From Bowmanella dokdonensis (GTDB lineage: Bacteria; Pseudomonadota; Gammaproteobacteria; Enterobacterales; Alteromonadaceae), in assembly GCF_017254865.1 (NCBI RefSeq), contig NZ_JAFKCV010000005.1:248001-312000 (forward strand): DNA of 64,000 nucleotides. The letters run 5' to 3'. This document shows, piece after piece, positions 30,572 through 39,952 of this stretch. Numbering within the stretch: position 1 is the stretch's first letter; the number at the start of each line of letters is the position of its first letter. The translations under genes were made by a program, and so were the position numbers. Under the pieces are notes generated by a model. That model did not search any database and was not told the origin of the DNA. It was given only the letters and a program-made list of their open reading frames with translations.

Positions 30572-30727
30572 CCTGCTTGCAGTAAAAATAACCTGATCAT
30601 TGGCATGGGCAGGAGGATAAGTCTGACAAAACTGTCAGTGGCTGGCTTTGGACGCTATAGTGAAAATTATGTTGAACCAAAAAGTATTCCTAAGCTTGGC
30701 TACTGAGCAAGGGCATGAAAACTCACA

Positions 30728-32041
30728 ATGAATTATGATCAGGACGAGTTGTTGTTTTATGCCGATGATGAGGCTGCCCCTGAGAGCCAGCAAGATTTGC
30801 TGCCCTGGCGGATTCTTGTCGTCGACGATGATGAAGAAGTTCATATTCTTACCCGTCTGGTTTTGCGTGACCTGATCTTTGAAGGTAAGGGAGTGGAACT
30901 CATCAGTGCCAGAAGTGGCCAGGAAGCCCGAAAGATCCTGGACAGTGAACAGGGTATCGCCCTGGTCTTGCTGGATGTGGTGATGGAGTCTGATGACGCC
31001 GGACTGCAACTGGTCCATTACATCCGCAGTGAACTTGCCAACCAGGCCATACGTATAATCCTTCGTACCGGCCAGCCCGGCCATGCGCCGGAACAACAAG
31101 TCATCATGAAGTACGATATCAATGATTATAAGGAAAAGACCGAGCTGACCTCCCAGAAGCTGGTTACTGCGGTCATTGCGTCATTACGCTCCTACCTTTA
31201 TATCGAACAGGTTGTCTGCCTCAATCAGCAACTGGAGGATAAAGTCAGGGTCCGCACCCTGGAGTTGGAGGAAGCCAATATCAGGTTGCAAACCTCCCTG
31301 GACGCTCTGCAGGAAGGGGAGGAAGCCGGAAAGCGTATCCAGTTCAGGTTGATGCCTCAGGGGCCGTTGCTGACTGGCGGTATGCGTTTCGATCACCTGC
31401 TGCTACCGTCAGAGTTTGTCAGCGGCGATTTTGTCGACTATTTCGATATCGACGATCGCTTCGCTGGTTTTTATATGGCGGATGTGTCCGGTCACGGTGT
31501 GGCTTCCGCCTTTGTCACTGTTTATCTGAAGCGTTTTATCATGACCCTGCTCGAGCAGTACCGGCATGGCGAGAATGCCCAGATAGTCCATCCCGAGTTG
31601 CTGGTTCAAAGTTTGAATCAGGCGCTGCTGGAAGAGGACCTGGGTAAACATGTGGTGATATTCTATGCTGTGCTGGACAAGCTTTCAGGCAGCATGACCT
31701 ATACCAACGCAGGTCTGTTTCCTTGGCCTTTGCTGGTGACACAGGACGGCATTCACTCAATCGAAGATAAAGGCACGCCTGCTGGTCTGTTCGATTTTGC
31801 CCGGTATCGGAGCGACAGCCTGACCTTACCTGACAGTTTTGCGTTGTATTTGTTTTCCGACGGTGTGCTGGATATCCTGAGTGAACCGAGCCTGGACGAA
31901 AAGCTACGCAGGTTAAGAGGGTGCCTCACGCCTTTTCCCGGTAGTCTGTCGCAGTTGATCAGGAGGCTGGGAGTCTCCGAGGCCAACCAGTTACCTGATG
32001 ATCTGGCTTTGTTTTCCCTTGCCAGGAACCCCCCAGCCTAG
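30728..32041 (+). CDS. Response regulator with PP2C (SpoIIE-type) phosphatase output
   Basis: The 437-residue protein has a receiver domain at about 28-150 (acidic pocket VVDDDEE, phospho-Asp83 in LVLLDVVM). A coiled-coil linker (about 160-205) joins it to a PP2C-type Ser/Thr phosphatase (about 210-435; SEFVSGDFVDYF, MADVSGHGVAS, TNAGLFP, LFSDGVLDI). The metal-binding Asp residues are kept. The architecture is that of HsbR in Pseudomonas, which controls the anti-sigma antagonist HsbA. A STAS gene follows after 20 bases, so the pair probably forms a partner switch. Unlike HsbR it shows no extra kinase domain. Confidence 0.87.
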   Translation: MNYDQDELLFYADDEAAPESQQDLLPWRILVVDDDEEVHILTRLVLRDLIFEGKGVELISARSGQEARKILDSEQGIALVLLDVVMESDDAGLQLVHYIRSELANQAIRIILRTGQPGHAPEQQVIMKYDINDYKEKTELTSQKLVTAVIASLRSYLYIEQVVCLNQQLEDKVRVRTLELEEANIRLQTSLDALQEGEEAGKRIQFRLMPQGPLLTGGMRFDHLLLPSEFVSGDFVDYFDIDDRFAGFYMADVSGHGVASAFVTVYLKRFIMTLLEQYRHGENAQIVHPELLVQSLNQALLEEDLGKHVVIFYAVLDKLSGSMTYTNAGLFPWPLLVTQDGIHSIEDKGTPAGLFDFARYRSDSLTLPDSFALYLFSDGVLDILSEPSLDEKLRRLRGCLTPFPGSLSQLIRRLGVSEANQLPDDLALFSLARNPPA

Positions 32042-32061
32042 GTTATTTCGTGGTGGATCTG

Positions 32062-32568
32062 ATGAATGATAACCAAATACTCTTTGCCAGACAGAACGAT
32101 ATCTGTTTCTTCAAGTTTGTCGGTGAAGTCCGTTATACGGCCAGCGGCGGACTGGACAGGCTTATCGACAAGTTGTTTCAGGATCCTGGTCAATGCCGCG
32201 ATGCGGTAGTGGATCTGCGCGAGGCCAGCTACCTGGACAGCACCAACCTCGGTCTGCTGGCGATGATTGCCAGGAAACTGATCACTGCCCATGACCACAA
32301 ACCTACCTTGCTTTCGACCAACCAGGAAGTGAATCGAATACTTCAAAGTATGTGCCTGGATCAGGTGTTTATTCTGCTGGATCAGCCTGAAAAATTGGGG
32401 CAGCCTTTACAACAGTGGCAGCAGATTGAGCCCGATGACAGGGACAGGGCGAAAATGTTGCTGACGGCGCACGAAGCCTTGCTGGAGTTGGGTGAACAGA
32501 ATCGTCAGACATTTCAGCCTGTGGTCGATATGATGCGACAGGAACTGGCCGGTCAGCAGAAGCCCTGA
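32062..32568 (+). CDS. STAS-domain anti-sigma factor antagonist (HsbA-like)
   Basis: This 168-residue protein has an N-terminal STAS domain (about 1-100). The phosphorylated serine site is conserved: AVVDLREASYLDSTNLGLLA, Ser60. A helical C-terminal tail of about 60 residues extends past the domain. The preceding phosphatase is the obvious partner, with dephosphorylation at Ser60 changing which protein it binds. The cognate anti-sigma factor or kinase is not in the window. The ATG at 32062 is chosen over a GTG at 32050, with GGTGG as ribosome site. Confidence 0.85.
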   Translation: MNDNQILFARQNDICFFKFVGEVRYTASGGLDRLIDKLFQDPGQCRDAVVDLREASYLDSTNLGLLAMIARKLITAHDHKPTLLSTNQEVNRILQSMCLDQVFILLDQPEKLGQPLQQWQQIEPDDRDRAKMLLTAHEALLELGEQNRQTFQPVVDMMRQELAGQQKP

Positions 32569-32580
32569 TCTGCAACGTTG

Positions 32581-33945
32581 TTACTTACCGATACAGAAAC
32601 TGGAGAATATCCGGCCCAACAAGTCATCGGAACTGAATTCTCCGGTGATTTCATTGAGGTGTTGCTGTACCAGGCGCAGCTCTTCGGCCAGCAGTTCACC
32701 GGCCTTATTCTCCACTAATTGGCTCACGCCTGTCTGCAGGTGCTCATTCGCTCTTTCCAGTGCATCAAGATGCCGGCGCCGGGCGATAAATTGCCCTTCA
32801 GTACCGGCGCTAAAGCCCATGCAGTCTTTCAGGTGTTGCGCCAGTAATTCAATACCCTCACGTCTTTCAGCCGACAGGCGAATCAGGGTCATATTGCCGA
32901 CCTGGTCGAGTCCAGGTCTTTCTGAGGACAAGTCAATTTTATTGCGGATAAGGGTGATTTTCAGGCTGTCGGGCAGACGGTCAACAAATTCCGGCCAGAT
33001 GCGGTGTGGATCGGTTTGTGTGGTGGTCGTACTGTCTACCATCAGCAAAACCCGATCGGCTTCGGTAATCTCCTTCCAGGCACGCTGTATGCCTATCTGC
33101 TCCACTTTATCGTCGCTTTCCCTGAGACCCGCCGTATCGATGATATGCAGCGGCATACCATCGATGTGAATATGTTCCTTGAGAATATCCCGGGTGGTGC
33201 CGGCGATATCAGTGACAATGGCGGCTTCCCGGCCGGCCAGGGCATTGAGCAGACTGGATTTCCCCGCATTGGGACGACCGGCGATTACCACCCGCATGCC
33301 TTCCCGAAGTATGCTGCCTTGTTTGGCTTGATGACGGATGGCGTGCAAATCGGTAAGAATGGATTCCAAATCTTCTTGCACCTTGCCATCAGAAAGAAAA
33401 TCCACTTCTTCGTCGGGAAAATCTATTGCTGCTTCCACATAAATGCGCAGATGAATTACCGCCTCGACCAGGTCATGAATCTGTCGGGAAAACTCTCCCT
33501 GCAGGGAGCGCAGGGCTGAGCGGGCGGCCTGCTCGGAACTGGCATCAATCAGATCGGCAATGGCTTCGGCCTGAGCCAGGTCCAGTTTGTCATTGAGGAA
33601 AGCCCGTTCACTGAATTCTCCCGCTCTGGCCAATCTGATCCCTGGTACAGACAAGATGGTTCGGATTAGCATATCCATTACTATCTGCCCACCGTGTCCC
33701 TGCAGTTCGAGCACATCTTCACCTGTGAAGGAATGGGGCCCGCGGAAAAACAGTGCGATGCCCTGGTCTATGACCTTCCCGTCGTTGTCATGAAAAGACA
33801 GGTATTCGGCTTGCCTTACCTTAGGTAAACGGCCGAGAACTCTCTCGGCTGCTTGTACGGCCAGGGTACCGGATACTCTGACGATGCCAACCCCTCCACG
33901 GCCGGGAGCCGTGGCCTGGGCTACGATGGATTGCAAATCGGCCAT
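32581..33945 (-). CDS. mnmE: tRNA modification GTPase MnmE (TrmE)
   Basis: MnmE (454 residues, E. coli length) partners MnmG in wobble uridine modification. The G domain has GRPNAGKSS (about 222-230), DTAG, NKID, and the essential C-terminal CIGK. The N-terminal folate-binding domain begins [20 protein letters not shown]. It lies 6 bases after yajQ and converges with the STAS gene. Confidence 0.97.
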   Translation of the reverse strand: MADLQSIVAQATAPGRGGVGIVRVSGTLAVQAAERVLGRLPKVRQAEYLSFHDNDGKVIDQGIALFFRGPHSFTGEDVLELQGHGGQIVMDMLIRTILSVPGIRLARAGEFSERAFLNDKLDLAQAEAIADLIDASSEQAARSALRSLQGEFSRQIHDLVEAVIHLRIYVEAAIDFPDEEVDFLSDGKVQEDLESILTDLHAIRHQAKQGSILREGMRVVIAGRPNAGKSSLLNALAGREAAIVTDIAGTTRDILKEHIHIDGMPLHIIDTAGLRESDDKVEQIGIQRAWKEITEADRVLLMVDSTTTTQTDPHRIWPEFVDRLPDSLKITLIRNKIDLSSERPGLDQVGNMTLIRLSAERREGIELLAQHLKDCMGFSAGTEGQFIARRRHLDALERANEHLQTGVSQLVENKAGELLAEELRLVQQHLNEITGEFSSDDLLGRIFSSFCIGK

Positions 33946-33951
33946 TTCGGC

Positions 33952-34434
33952 TTAGTCGCGGAAGTTGTTGAATTGGAAAGGTTGGCCAAGTTCGGCGCCT
34001 TTTACCAGGGCGATGGCTTCCTGAAGATCATCCCGTTTTTTCCCGTTCACTCTAACCTGCTCGCCCTGGATGGAGGCCTGGACTTTTATCTTGCTGTCTT
34101 TGAGCAGTTTAATGATCTTCTTAGCCATGGGCTGGTCGATACCCTGTCGGAAGGTCACCTGCTGCTTGACGATTTTACCAGTGGGATCGACTTTGCCTTC
34201 TTCCAAGGCAGCCGCATTGACGCCACGCTTGGCGCATTTGTCACGCAGAATACTCATCATCTGCTGGAGCCTGAAATCGGCATCTGCGGTCAGGGTTACC
34301 TGGCCTTCTTTGAGTTCGAAACTGGCTTCCACATTACGAAAATCAAAGCGGGTATCCAGTTCCCGGTTGGCGTTATCAACGGCATTTTTGACTTCGACCA
34401 GATCAATTTCTGAGACGATATCGAATGAGGGCAT
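33952..34434 (-). CDS. yajQ: YajQ-family nucleotide-binding protein
   Basis: YajQ (160 residues) has two ferredoxin-like halves. [11 protein letters not shown], then [18 protein letters not shown] and the C-terminal [10 protein letters not shown], are family hallmarks. Some members bind c-di-GMP and act as effectors; others bind tRNA or nucleotides. It sits between yidC and mnmE, a place where many gammaproteobacteria have no gene, and is likely cotranscribed with mnmE. Confidence 0.94.
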   Translation of the reverse strand: MPSFDIVSEIDLVEVKNAVDNANRELDTRFDFRNVEASFELKEGQVTLTADADFRLQQMMSILRDKCAKRGVNAAALEEGKVDPTGKIVKQQVTFRQGIDQPMAKKIIKLLKDSKIKVQASIQGEQVRVNGKKRDDLQEAIALVKGAELGQPFQFNNFRD

Positions 34435-34489
34435 CGTGGCTCCTAGCTGTCTGTTGCTGTATGAGATAGGGAATTCTACCTAATGAAAA

Positions 34490-34516
34490 TAAAAAAGGCC
34501 CGTTCAACGGGCCTTT
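34490..34516 (-). terminator. Terminator after yidC
   Basis: On the minus strand AAAGGCCCGTT-G-AACGGGCCTTT is followed by a T6 run and lies 17 bases after the yidC stop. It separates the rpmH-rnpA-yidD-yidC unit from yajQ-mnmE. Confidence 0.9.
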
Positions 34517-34532
34517 CGACTGTCCTGTCAGT

Positions 34533-36176
34533 TTAGCGGGCTTTCAGCCCACGCTTTTCCATGGAGGCATAGATCATCTTGGCCTGAATCAGGGTAATGA
34601 TATTACTGACCAGCCAGTAAAGTACCAGTCCTGCCGGGAACCAGAGGAAGAAAATACTCATCATTACGGGCATCCACTGCATGATCTTCTGTTGCATGGG
34701 ATCGGTCATGGTCATAGGTTGCAGCTTCTGCAACAGATACATGCTGGCACCCGTCAGGATGGGCAGGACAAAGTAGGGGTCCTTGACTGACAGATCGGTG
34801 ATCCAGAGGAAGAAGTCGGCATGGCGTAATTCGACACTTTCCAGGAATACCCAGTACAGGGCCAGGAAAATAGGCATCTGCAATAGCAAAGGGAAACAGC
34901 CCCCCATAGGATTAACTTTTTCCTTGCGATACATTTCCATCATGGCCTGGGACATTTTCTGCCTGTCGTCCCCATACCTGTCCTTCAGAGCCTGCATCTT
35001 GGGCTGCAGGGCGCGCAGTTTGGCCATGGATTCGTACTGGGCCTTGGTCAGGGGATACATGGCGCCCTTGACGATAATAGTAATAAAGATAATCGCCAGC
35101 CCCCAGTTACCCACCAGGCCATGAATAAACTGCAGTAACCAGAACAGCGGTTGCGACAGCCACCAGAGCACACCGTAGTCCACCGTCAGATCCAGCCCGT
35201 TGGCCAGGCCTGCCAGGGTATCCTGGTCCTTGGGTCCGGCATACAGGGTGCTGCTCAGCGTAGTGGACTCGCCGGCGGCCAGACTGACAGGGGTACCGGT
35301 GTAACCGATGGCGGCATAACTGCCGCCCAGAATGCGGCTGTACAGAGTGTTCTGTTGGTCCTGTGGTGGGATCCAGGCCGAAACAAAGTAATGTTCCAGC
35401 ATGCCGACCCAACCACCCATGGTCGCTTTGCGAAGATTTTCATCCTGAATGTCTTCGAAATCATACTTGTTGTAACGGTCTTCTGTGGTTGAGTAAGCCG
35501 CGCCCCGGTAAGTGGGCATAAACATGCTGCCTTCAGGACCTGCCAGGGTCTGCTTCAACTGGGCATATTGCTGCAGTTGGACCTCATTCCCGGTTTGGTT
35601 GTCTATCTGATACTCCACCCGGATGGCGTGGCTGCCGGAGGTAAAGATGAAATTTTTGGTTACCGTCAAACCCGTTGCCGAGCGCCAGGTCAGCGGCACC
35701 GTCAGACTCTCATCCTGCAGTGTGTATTCGTTTGTTTGAACCTGATAAAGCGGACGACCACTTTTGGCTGCGTCCGGGCCGTTTTGGCCGATGAGGCCGC
35801 TTTGGGCCACGTACAGTTGCCCGGGTGCCGGATTCAGCAACTGGAAACTTTCGTCTGAGCCTTGTTCAACTGGAAAATCCACCAGTTTGGCAGAGACGAT
35901 GTCACCGCCCCGGGATTCAATCAATACGTCAAGACTGTCTGTACGCACATGAATCAACTGATTTTGCTCTTCTGCAGCAGCAGAAGGCGCCTGGGGAGGG
36001 GTCTCGCCGGTTGGGACATCGTCGTGGGTGGAAGCTGTCTCTGCTACCGGGCTTGAAGATACCTCGGCAACGGGTTGCTGGACTGGCGGCTGGCCATAAT
36101 CCAGTTGCCACTGTTGCCAGAGCAGAAAGCTGACCAGGGCCAGACCAATTAAGAGAAAACTGCGTTGGGATTCCAT
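34533..36176 (-). CDS. yidC: Membrane protein insertase YidC
   Basis: YidC (547 residues) inserts and folds inner-membrane proteins, alone and with SecYEG. The N-terminal membrane helix (7-20), a long periplasmic domain (about 60-330) and the conserved five-helix core are present. The core reads GNWGLAIIFITIIVKGAMYPLTKAQYESMAKLRALQPK, with the hydrophilic-groove Arg equivalent within KGAMYPL-type sequence as Lys, then MGGCFPLLLQMPIFLALYWVF. The Ala/Pro/Thr-rich linker (25-55) is typical. Confidence 0.96.
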   Translation of the reverse strand: MESQRSFLLIGLALVSFLLWQQWQLDYGQPPVQQPVAEVSSSPVAETASTHDDVPTGETPPQAPSAAAEEQNQLIHVRTDSLDVLIESRGGDIVSAKLVDFPVEQGSDESFQLLNPAPGQLYVAQSGLIGQNGPDAAKSGRPLYQVQTNEYTLQDESLTVPLTWRSATGLTVTKNFIFTSGSHAIRVEYQIDNQTGNEVQLQQYAQLKQTLAGPEGSMFMPTYRGAAYSTTEDRYNKYDFEDIQDENLRKATMGGWVGMLEHYFVSAWIPPQDQQNTLYSRILGGSYAAIGYTGTPVSLAAGESTTLSSTLYAGPKDQDTLAGLANGLDLTVDYGVLWWLSQPLFWLLQFIHGLVGNWGLAIIFITIIVKGAMYPLTKAQYESMAKLRALQPKMQALKDRYGDDRQKMSQAMMEMYRKEKVNPMGGCFPLLLQMPIFLALYWVFLESVELRHADFFLWITDLSVKDPYFVLPILTGASMYLLQKLQPMTMTDPMQQKIMQWMPVMMSIFFLWFPAGLVLYWLVSNIITLIQAKMIYASMEKRGLKAR

Positions 36177-36182
36177 ATCAGA

Positions 36183-36434
36183 CTACTTATTATCTTGTGT
36201 TCGAGGTGGGACAGGATCATCTCCCCCCGGATGTAAAGGGTGGCATTTTAATATGCGTTTGGTGGTTAACCAACAACCAATCAACAATCCATGGATTTTT
36301 ATTGAGCCAACGGCATATTCTGAGCAACTGGGGTGGAACCGGCATCGGGGTCCCAGCAGGGGAGACAACCACTTCTGATACTGGTGAATCAGCCAGATAC
36401 CGGCTGACTGCAGCGGTGAGTGATTTTTTTCCAT
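36183..36434 (-). CDS. yidD: Membrane protein insertion efficiency factor YidD
   Basis: This 83-residue protein carries the YidD core [23 protein letters not shown] with three conserved Cys, and [18 protein letters not shown]. It is a peripheral inner-membrane protein thought to aid YidC. The 5' end overlaps rnpA by 46 bases, as in most bacteria. Confidence 0.95.
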   Translation of the reverse strand: MEKNHSPLQSAGIWLIHQYQKWLSPLLGPRCRFHPSCSEYAVGSIKIHGLLIGCWLTTKRILKCHPLHPGGDDPVPPRTQDNK

Positions 36435-36757
36435 AGCCTCTCCAGAAGCTCGAATAGCTGTGCATTGGTGAGCTGGTCCAGTCCGGACTTGCCTACCACT
36501 ACTATATCAGCATGGGGAAGCTTGTGTTGATGTAATCTGAAGCTCTCACGGACAATACGTTTTATCCGGTTTCTGTCATGGGCCCGCCTGACACGCTTCT
36601 TGGACAAGGTAATACCGATTCTTGGATTATCCAGATTGTTTAACCTGGCAAGAAGAGTCAGCTGGGGAGAGACTGCAGGGATGGCTTGTTGGAAAACATT
36701 CTCGAAATGGGTGGGAGTAAGTAGCCTTAGCTCCCTAGAAAACTGATTTTCTCCCAC
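36389..36757 (-). CDS. rnpA: Ribonuclease P protein component
   Basis: RnpA (122 residues) is the protein subunit of RNase P, which matures tRNA 5' ends. The RNR motif [22 protein letters not shown] (about 54-75) is complete. It lies between rpmH (14 bases upstream) and yidD. Confidence 0.96.
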   Translation of the reverse strand: MGENQFSRELRLLTPTHFENVFQQAIPAVSPQLTLLARLNNLDNPRIGITLSKKRVRRAHDRNRIKRIVRESFRLHQHKLPHADIVVVGKSGLDQLTNAQLFELLERLWKKITHRCSQPVSG

Positions 36758-36771
36758 TTCGATAAATGCAA

Positions 36772-36906
36772 TTAGGCTGATAAACGAGCACGGCCTTTAG
36801 CACGACGACTGGCAAGAACCTTGCGGCCATTCTTTGTCGCCATGCGGGCACGAAAACCGTGTGAACGTTTACGCTTCAAATTACTTGGTTGAAATGTTCT
36901 TTTCAT
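36772..36906 (-). CDS. rpmH: 50S ribosomal protein L34
   Basis: This 44-residue, strongly basic protein reads [18 protein letters not shown], then [21 protein letters not shown], the universal L34 sequence. Its own strong promoter lies at 36976-37004, and rnpA follows directly. Confidence 0.98.
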   Translation of the reverse strand: MKRTFQPSNLKRKRSHGFRARMATKNGRKVLASRRAKGRARLSA

Positions 36907-36975
36907 AACCTAGTCCGCCGCTTCTATTACTGATGTTGACAATTCAAGCACGGGATGTGCTCAAAAGGACGCCGA

Positions 36976-37004
36976 ATTTTAGAGATCAGACCGACCCTTG
37001 TCAA
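36976..37004 (-). promoter_or_regulatory. Sigma-70 promoter of rpmH-rnpA
   Basis: On the minus strand a perfect TTGACA (37004-36999) and TAAAAT (36981-36976) are separated by 17 bases. This leaves a leader of about 60 bases. Confidence 0.88.
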
Positions 37005-37081
37005 TGTAAATAAAGGCGTCCTGTGCATTATATCCCCGCAGCAAGAGGCCCTGTGTTAATAAAGTTTGGTGATTTCTTGTT

Positions 37082-37090
37082 TTATCCACA
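37082..37090 (+). promoter_or_regulatory. DnaA box in the dnaA upstream region
   Basis: Perfect TTATCCACA. A one-mismatch copy (TTATCCCCA) follows at 37137-37145. The 511 bases between rpmH and dnaA hold no credible gene, only the two promoters and these boxes. Confidence 0.8.
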
Positions 37091-37269
37091 GAACTGGGAG
37101 AAGGTGGTGATAATTTCTTCATTTAGAAGTGGGATTTTATCCCCAGTGCCTTTCTGGAAACGGTCGCTCCAGGTCCAGAGAGGGGGCGCCAATAAAAATA
37201 ATAAAGTGATTAAAAACATAGATATACCCGTTTTTTACTGGAGGAGCACATTTGCAGAAAAGATCAATA

Positions 37270-37299
37270 TTGAAGATGTGGATAAATATCGGTGATAAT
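37270..37299 (+). promoter_or_regulatory. Candidate dnaA promoter with an internal DnaA box
   Basis: TTGAAG (37270-37275) and GATAAT (37294-37299) are 18 bases apart. Between them, at 37277-37285, is a perfect DnaA box in reverse orientation (TGTGGATAA). DnaA bound there would block RNA polymerase, consistent with the known autorepression of dnaA. Confidence 0.6.
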
Positions 37300-37417
37300 T
37301 CACAACCCGGTTTTGTCCGGCTAAGAATATCTTGAGCCAGTTTTGGTGGCCCCGCGTTCGATAAAAACATAAAAATGCATTGGGCAAGGTGTCTTGTCCA
37401 AGAGGAGTTTCCTTTCA

Positions 37418-38797
37418 ATGTCTTTGTGGGATGAATGCCTTAAGAGGCTTCAACAAGAGTTGCCGACCCAGCAATTCAGTATGTGGATTCGACCCTTACA
37501 GGCGCAAATAGAAGACTCAACCCTGACCCTGTTTGCGCCAAACAGGTTTGTGCTGGATTGGGTTCGCGACAAGTACATTTCCCGTATCACTGAACTGTTT
37601 GCCGAGTTATGTCATCCTGAGGATATGCCCACCTTGCATTTTGATGTCGGTGTTGCAAACCCTGTTCCCGCCAGTAGTCCGGTGCATCAGCCGTCTCCCT
37701 CCCAGGCCCCTGCTGTGAGCAGGGGGTTTAACGTCGGTCTTGCACAGGGACAGGCAAATCAGGTCAGGGTGGAGCATAAAAGTAATATCAATGTCACCTA
37801 TACCTTTGACAACTTTGTTGAAGGTAAGTCAAACCAGCTTGCCAGGGCGGCGGCGAGCCAGGTCGCAGATAATCCGGGAGGCGCCTACAATCCCTTGTTT
37901 ATCTATGGTGGAACAGGATTGGGTAAGACACATCTGTTGCATGCTGTGGGTAATGGCCTGATTGCACGAAACCGAGAAGCGAAAGTGGTTTACATGCACT
38001 CGGAACGTTTTGTACAGGATATGGTTAAGGCCCTGCAGAACAACGCAATAGAGGAGTTCAAGCGATACTACCGCTCGGTGGACGCGCTGCTGATTGACGA
38101 TATCCAGTTTTTTGCCAAGAAAGACCGATCCCAGGAAGAGTTCTTCCACACTTTTAATGCTCTGCTTGAGGGCAACCAACAGATAATTCTTACCTCAGAT
38201 CGCTACCCAAAGGAGATTGACGGGGTGGAAGATCGTCTTAAGTCCCGGTTCGGCTGGGGATTGACGATCGCCATTGAGCCTCCTGAGCTGGAAACCAGGG
38301 TCGCAATCCTGATGCGCAAGGCGGTGGAAAACAGGATTCAGTTGCCCGATGAAGTGGCCTTCTTTATTGCAAAACGACTCAGATCCAATGTCAGGGAACT
38401 GGAGGGGGCGCTTAACCGGGTGATAGCCAATGCCAATTTCACCGGCAGGCCCATTACAATAGATTTTGTCCGCGAGGCATTAAGAGATCTGTTAGCCTTG
38501 CAGGAAAAACTCGTTACTATAGATAACATCCAGAAAACGGTGGCGGAATACTATAAGATCAAGGTCGCCGATATACTTTCGAAGCGACGCAGCCGCAGCG
38601 TTGCCCGACCCAGGCAGGTGGCCATGGCGTTGGCCAAGGAGCTGACCAATCACAGCTTACCTGAAATTGGTGACGCTTTTGGTGGACGTGACCATACCAC
38701 TGTACTGCATGCTTGTCGTAAGATAAGCCAGTTGCGTGAAGAAAGTCATGATATTAAAGAAGATTATCAGAACCTGATTCGCACCCTGTCGTCCTAG
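37418..38797 (+). CDS. dnaA: Chromosomal replication initiator protein DnaA
   Basis: DnaA (459 residues) opens oriC and loads DnaB. Domain I is [33 protein letters not shown]+ domain III has [13 protein letters not shown] and [12 protein letters not shown]. Domain IV ends with the signature [19 protein letters not shown]. The ATG at 37418 matches the family start and follows AGAGGAG; a TTG at 37394 is unlikely. Confidence 0.98.
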   Translation: MSLWDECLKRLQQELPTQQFSMWIRPLQAQIEDSTLTLFAPNRFVLDWVRDKYISRITELFAELCHPEDMPTLHFDVGVANPVPASSPVHQPSPSQAPAVSRGFNVGLAQGQANQVRVEHKSNINVTYTFDNFVEGKSNQLARAAASQVADNPGGAYNPLFIYGGTGLGKTHLLHAVGNGLIARNREAKVVYMHSERFVQDMVKALQNNAIEEFKRYYRSVDALLIDDIQFFAKKDRSQEEFFHTFNALLEGNQQIILTSDRYPKEIDGVEDRLKSRFGWGLTIAIEPPELETRVAILMRKAVENRIQLPDEVAFFIAKRLRSNVRELEGALNRVIANANFTGRPITIDFVREALRDLLALQEKLVTIDNIQKTVAEYYKIKVADILSKRRSRSVARPRQVAMALAKELTNHSLPEIGDAFGGRDHTTVLHACRKISQLREESHDIKEDYQNLIRTLSS

Positions 38798-38817
38798 AGA
38801 ACAATAACGAGTCGCCC

Positions 38818-39921
38818 ATGAAATTTACAATAAGTAGGGAAAACTTCTTACAACCGCTGCAGTTGGTTGCCGGGGCTGTGGAGCGCCGCCACACCCTTCC
38901 TATATTGTCCAATGTGCTTATCAAAGTAAGTGAGGGCACACTATGGCTAACCGGCACGGACTTAGAGGTTGAGCTGATCTCCAATGTCGCCTTGGAAGGT
39001 GAGGTTGAAGACGGCGAGATTACAGTACCAGCCAAGAAGCTGTTGGACATCTGCAAGGGATTTTCCGATAGCAGTAGTTTGGAGTTCAAGCTAGAAGGCA
39101 GCAAGGCATTACTTAAAGCCGGACGGGGTAAATACTCGTTATCCACATTGCCTGCTTCCGACTACCCGAATCTTGAGGATTGGCAGGGTGAGTTGGAGTT
39201 TGAGATTACCCAAGCCCAACTGAAGCGCCTGATCGACAGCACGCATTTTTCCATGGCGCAGCAGGATGTCCGTTATTATCTGAATGGTATGTCATTCGAA
39301 ACAGAGAGTAATCTTATCAGGACGGTGGCCACTGATGGCCACAGATTGGCACTGTGCCGCATTCCCTATGAAGAAGGGAATCTGCCTGAACGGCAGGTGA
39401 TAGTGCCTAGAAAAGGCGTTACGGAGATTTCTCGACTGATAGAGAATGACGACAAGTCATTGAAAGTTCAGGTAGGGGCCAACCATATTCGTATTTTCTC
39501 TACCGATTTTATCTTTACCAGTAAGCTGGTTGATGGTCGCTTTCCAGACTATCGCCGTGTCTTACCCAAAGACGGTGATAAAGTGGTTGAGGCCAGTAAG
39601 GAAGTGCTGAAACAGGCGTTCTCACGTGCATCTATACTCTCCAATGAGAAGTTTCGTGGTGTCAGATTAAACCTGGCCGAGGGAGAGCTGAAGATAACGG
39701 CCAACAATCCAGAGCAGGAAGAAGCGGAAGAGATTGTCGACGTTCGTTATCAGGGTGATAGTCTGGAGATTGGTTTTAATGTTGCCTATCTGATCGATGT
39801 GCTGAACGCAGTGCATTCTGAATCAGTGAAATTGACCATGTCAGACGCGAACAGTAGTGCTCTGATTGAAGACGCCGGTGATGACGCCGCCTTGTATGTG
39901 ATCATGCCAATGAGGTTGTAA
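38818..39921 (+). CDS. dnaN: DNA polymerase III beta sliding clamp
   Basis: The beta clamp is 367 residues (366 in E. coli). It starts MKFTISRENFLQPLQLVAGAVERRHTLPILSNVLI and ends YVIMPMRL, both typical, with VDGRFPDYRRVLP in domain III. It follows dnaA by 20 bases. Confidence 0.98.
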   Translation: MKFTISRENFLQPLQLVAGAVERRHTLPILSNVLIKVSEGTLWLTGTDLEVELISNVALEGEVEDGEITVPAKKLLDICKGFSDSSSLEFKLEGSKALLKAGRGKYSLSTLPASDYPNLEDWQGELEFEITQAQLKRLIDSTHFSMAQQDVRYYLNGMSFETESNLIRTVATDGHRLALCRIPYEEGNLPERQVIVPRKGVTEISRLIENDDKSLKVQVGANHIRIFSTDFIFTSKLVDGRFPDYRRVLPKDGDKVVEASKEVLKQAFSRASILSNEKFRGVRLNLAEGELKITANNPEQEEAEEIVDVRYQGDSLEIGFNVAYLIDVLNAVHSESVKLTMSDANSSALIEDAGDDAALYVIMPMRL

Positions 39922-39952
39922 TCAGCGATTCCATGCCGGCCGTAAGCCAGTA

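Noticed and set aside
30623-30638. Inverted repeat CTGACA-AAAC-TGTCAG before the PP2C regulator gene
   Set aside because: It is a short stem with no known match and no clear relation to a promoter; it could be chance.
37023-37295. 90-codon plus-strand frame upstream of dnaA
   Set aside because: It overlaps DnaA boxes and the candidate dnaA promoter, lacks a ribosome site, and its product resembles no protein type.
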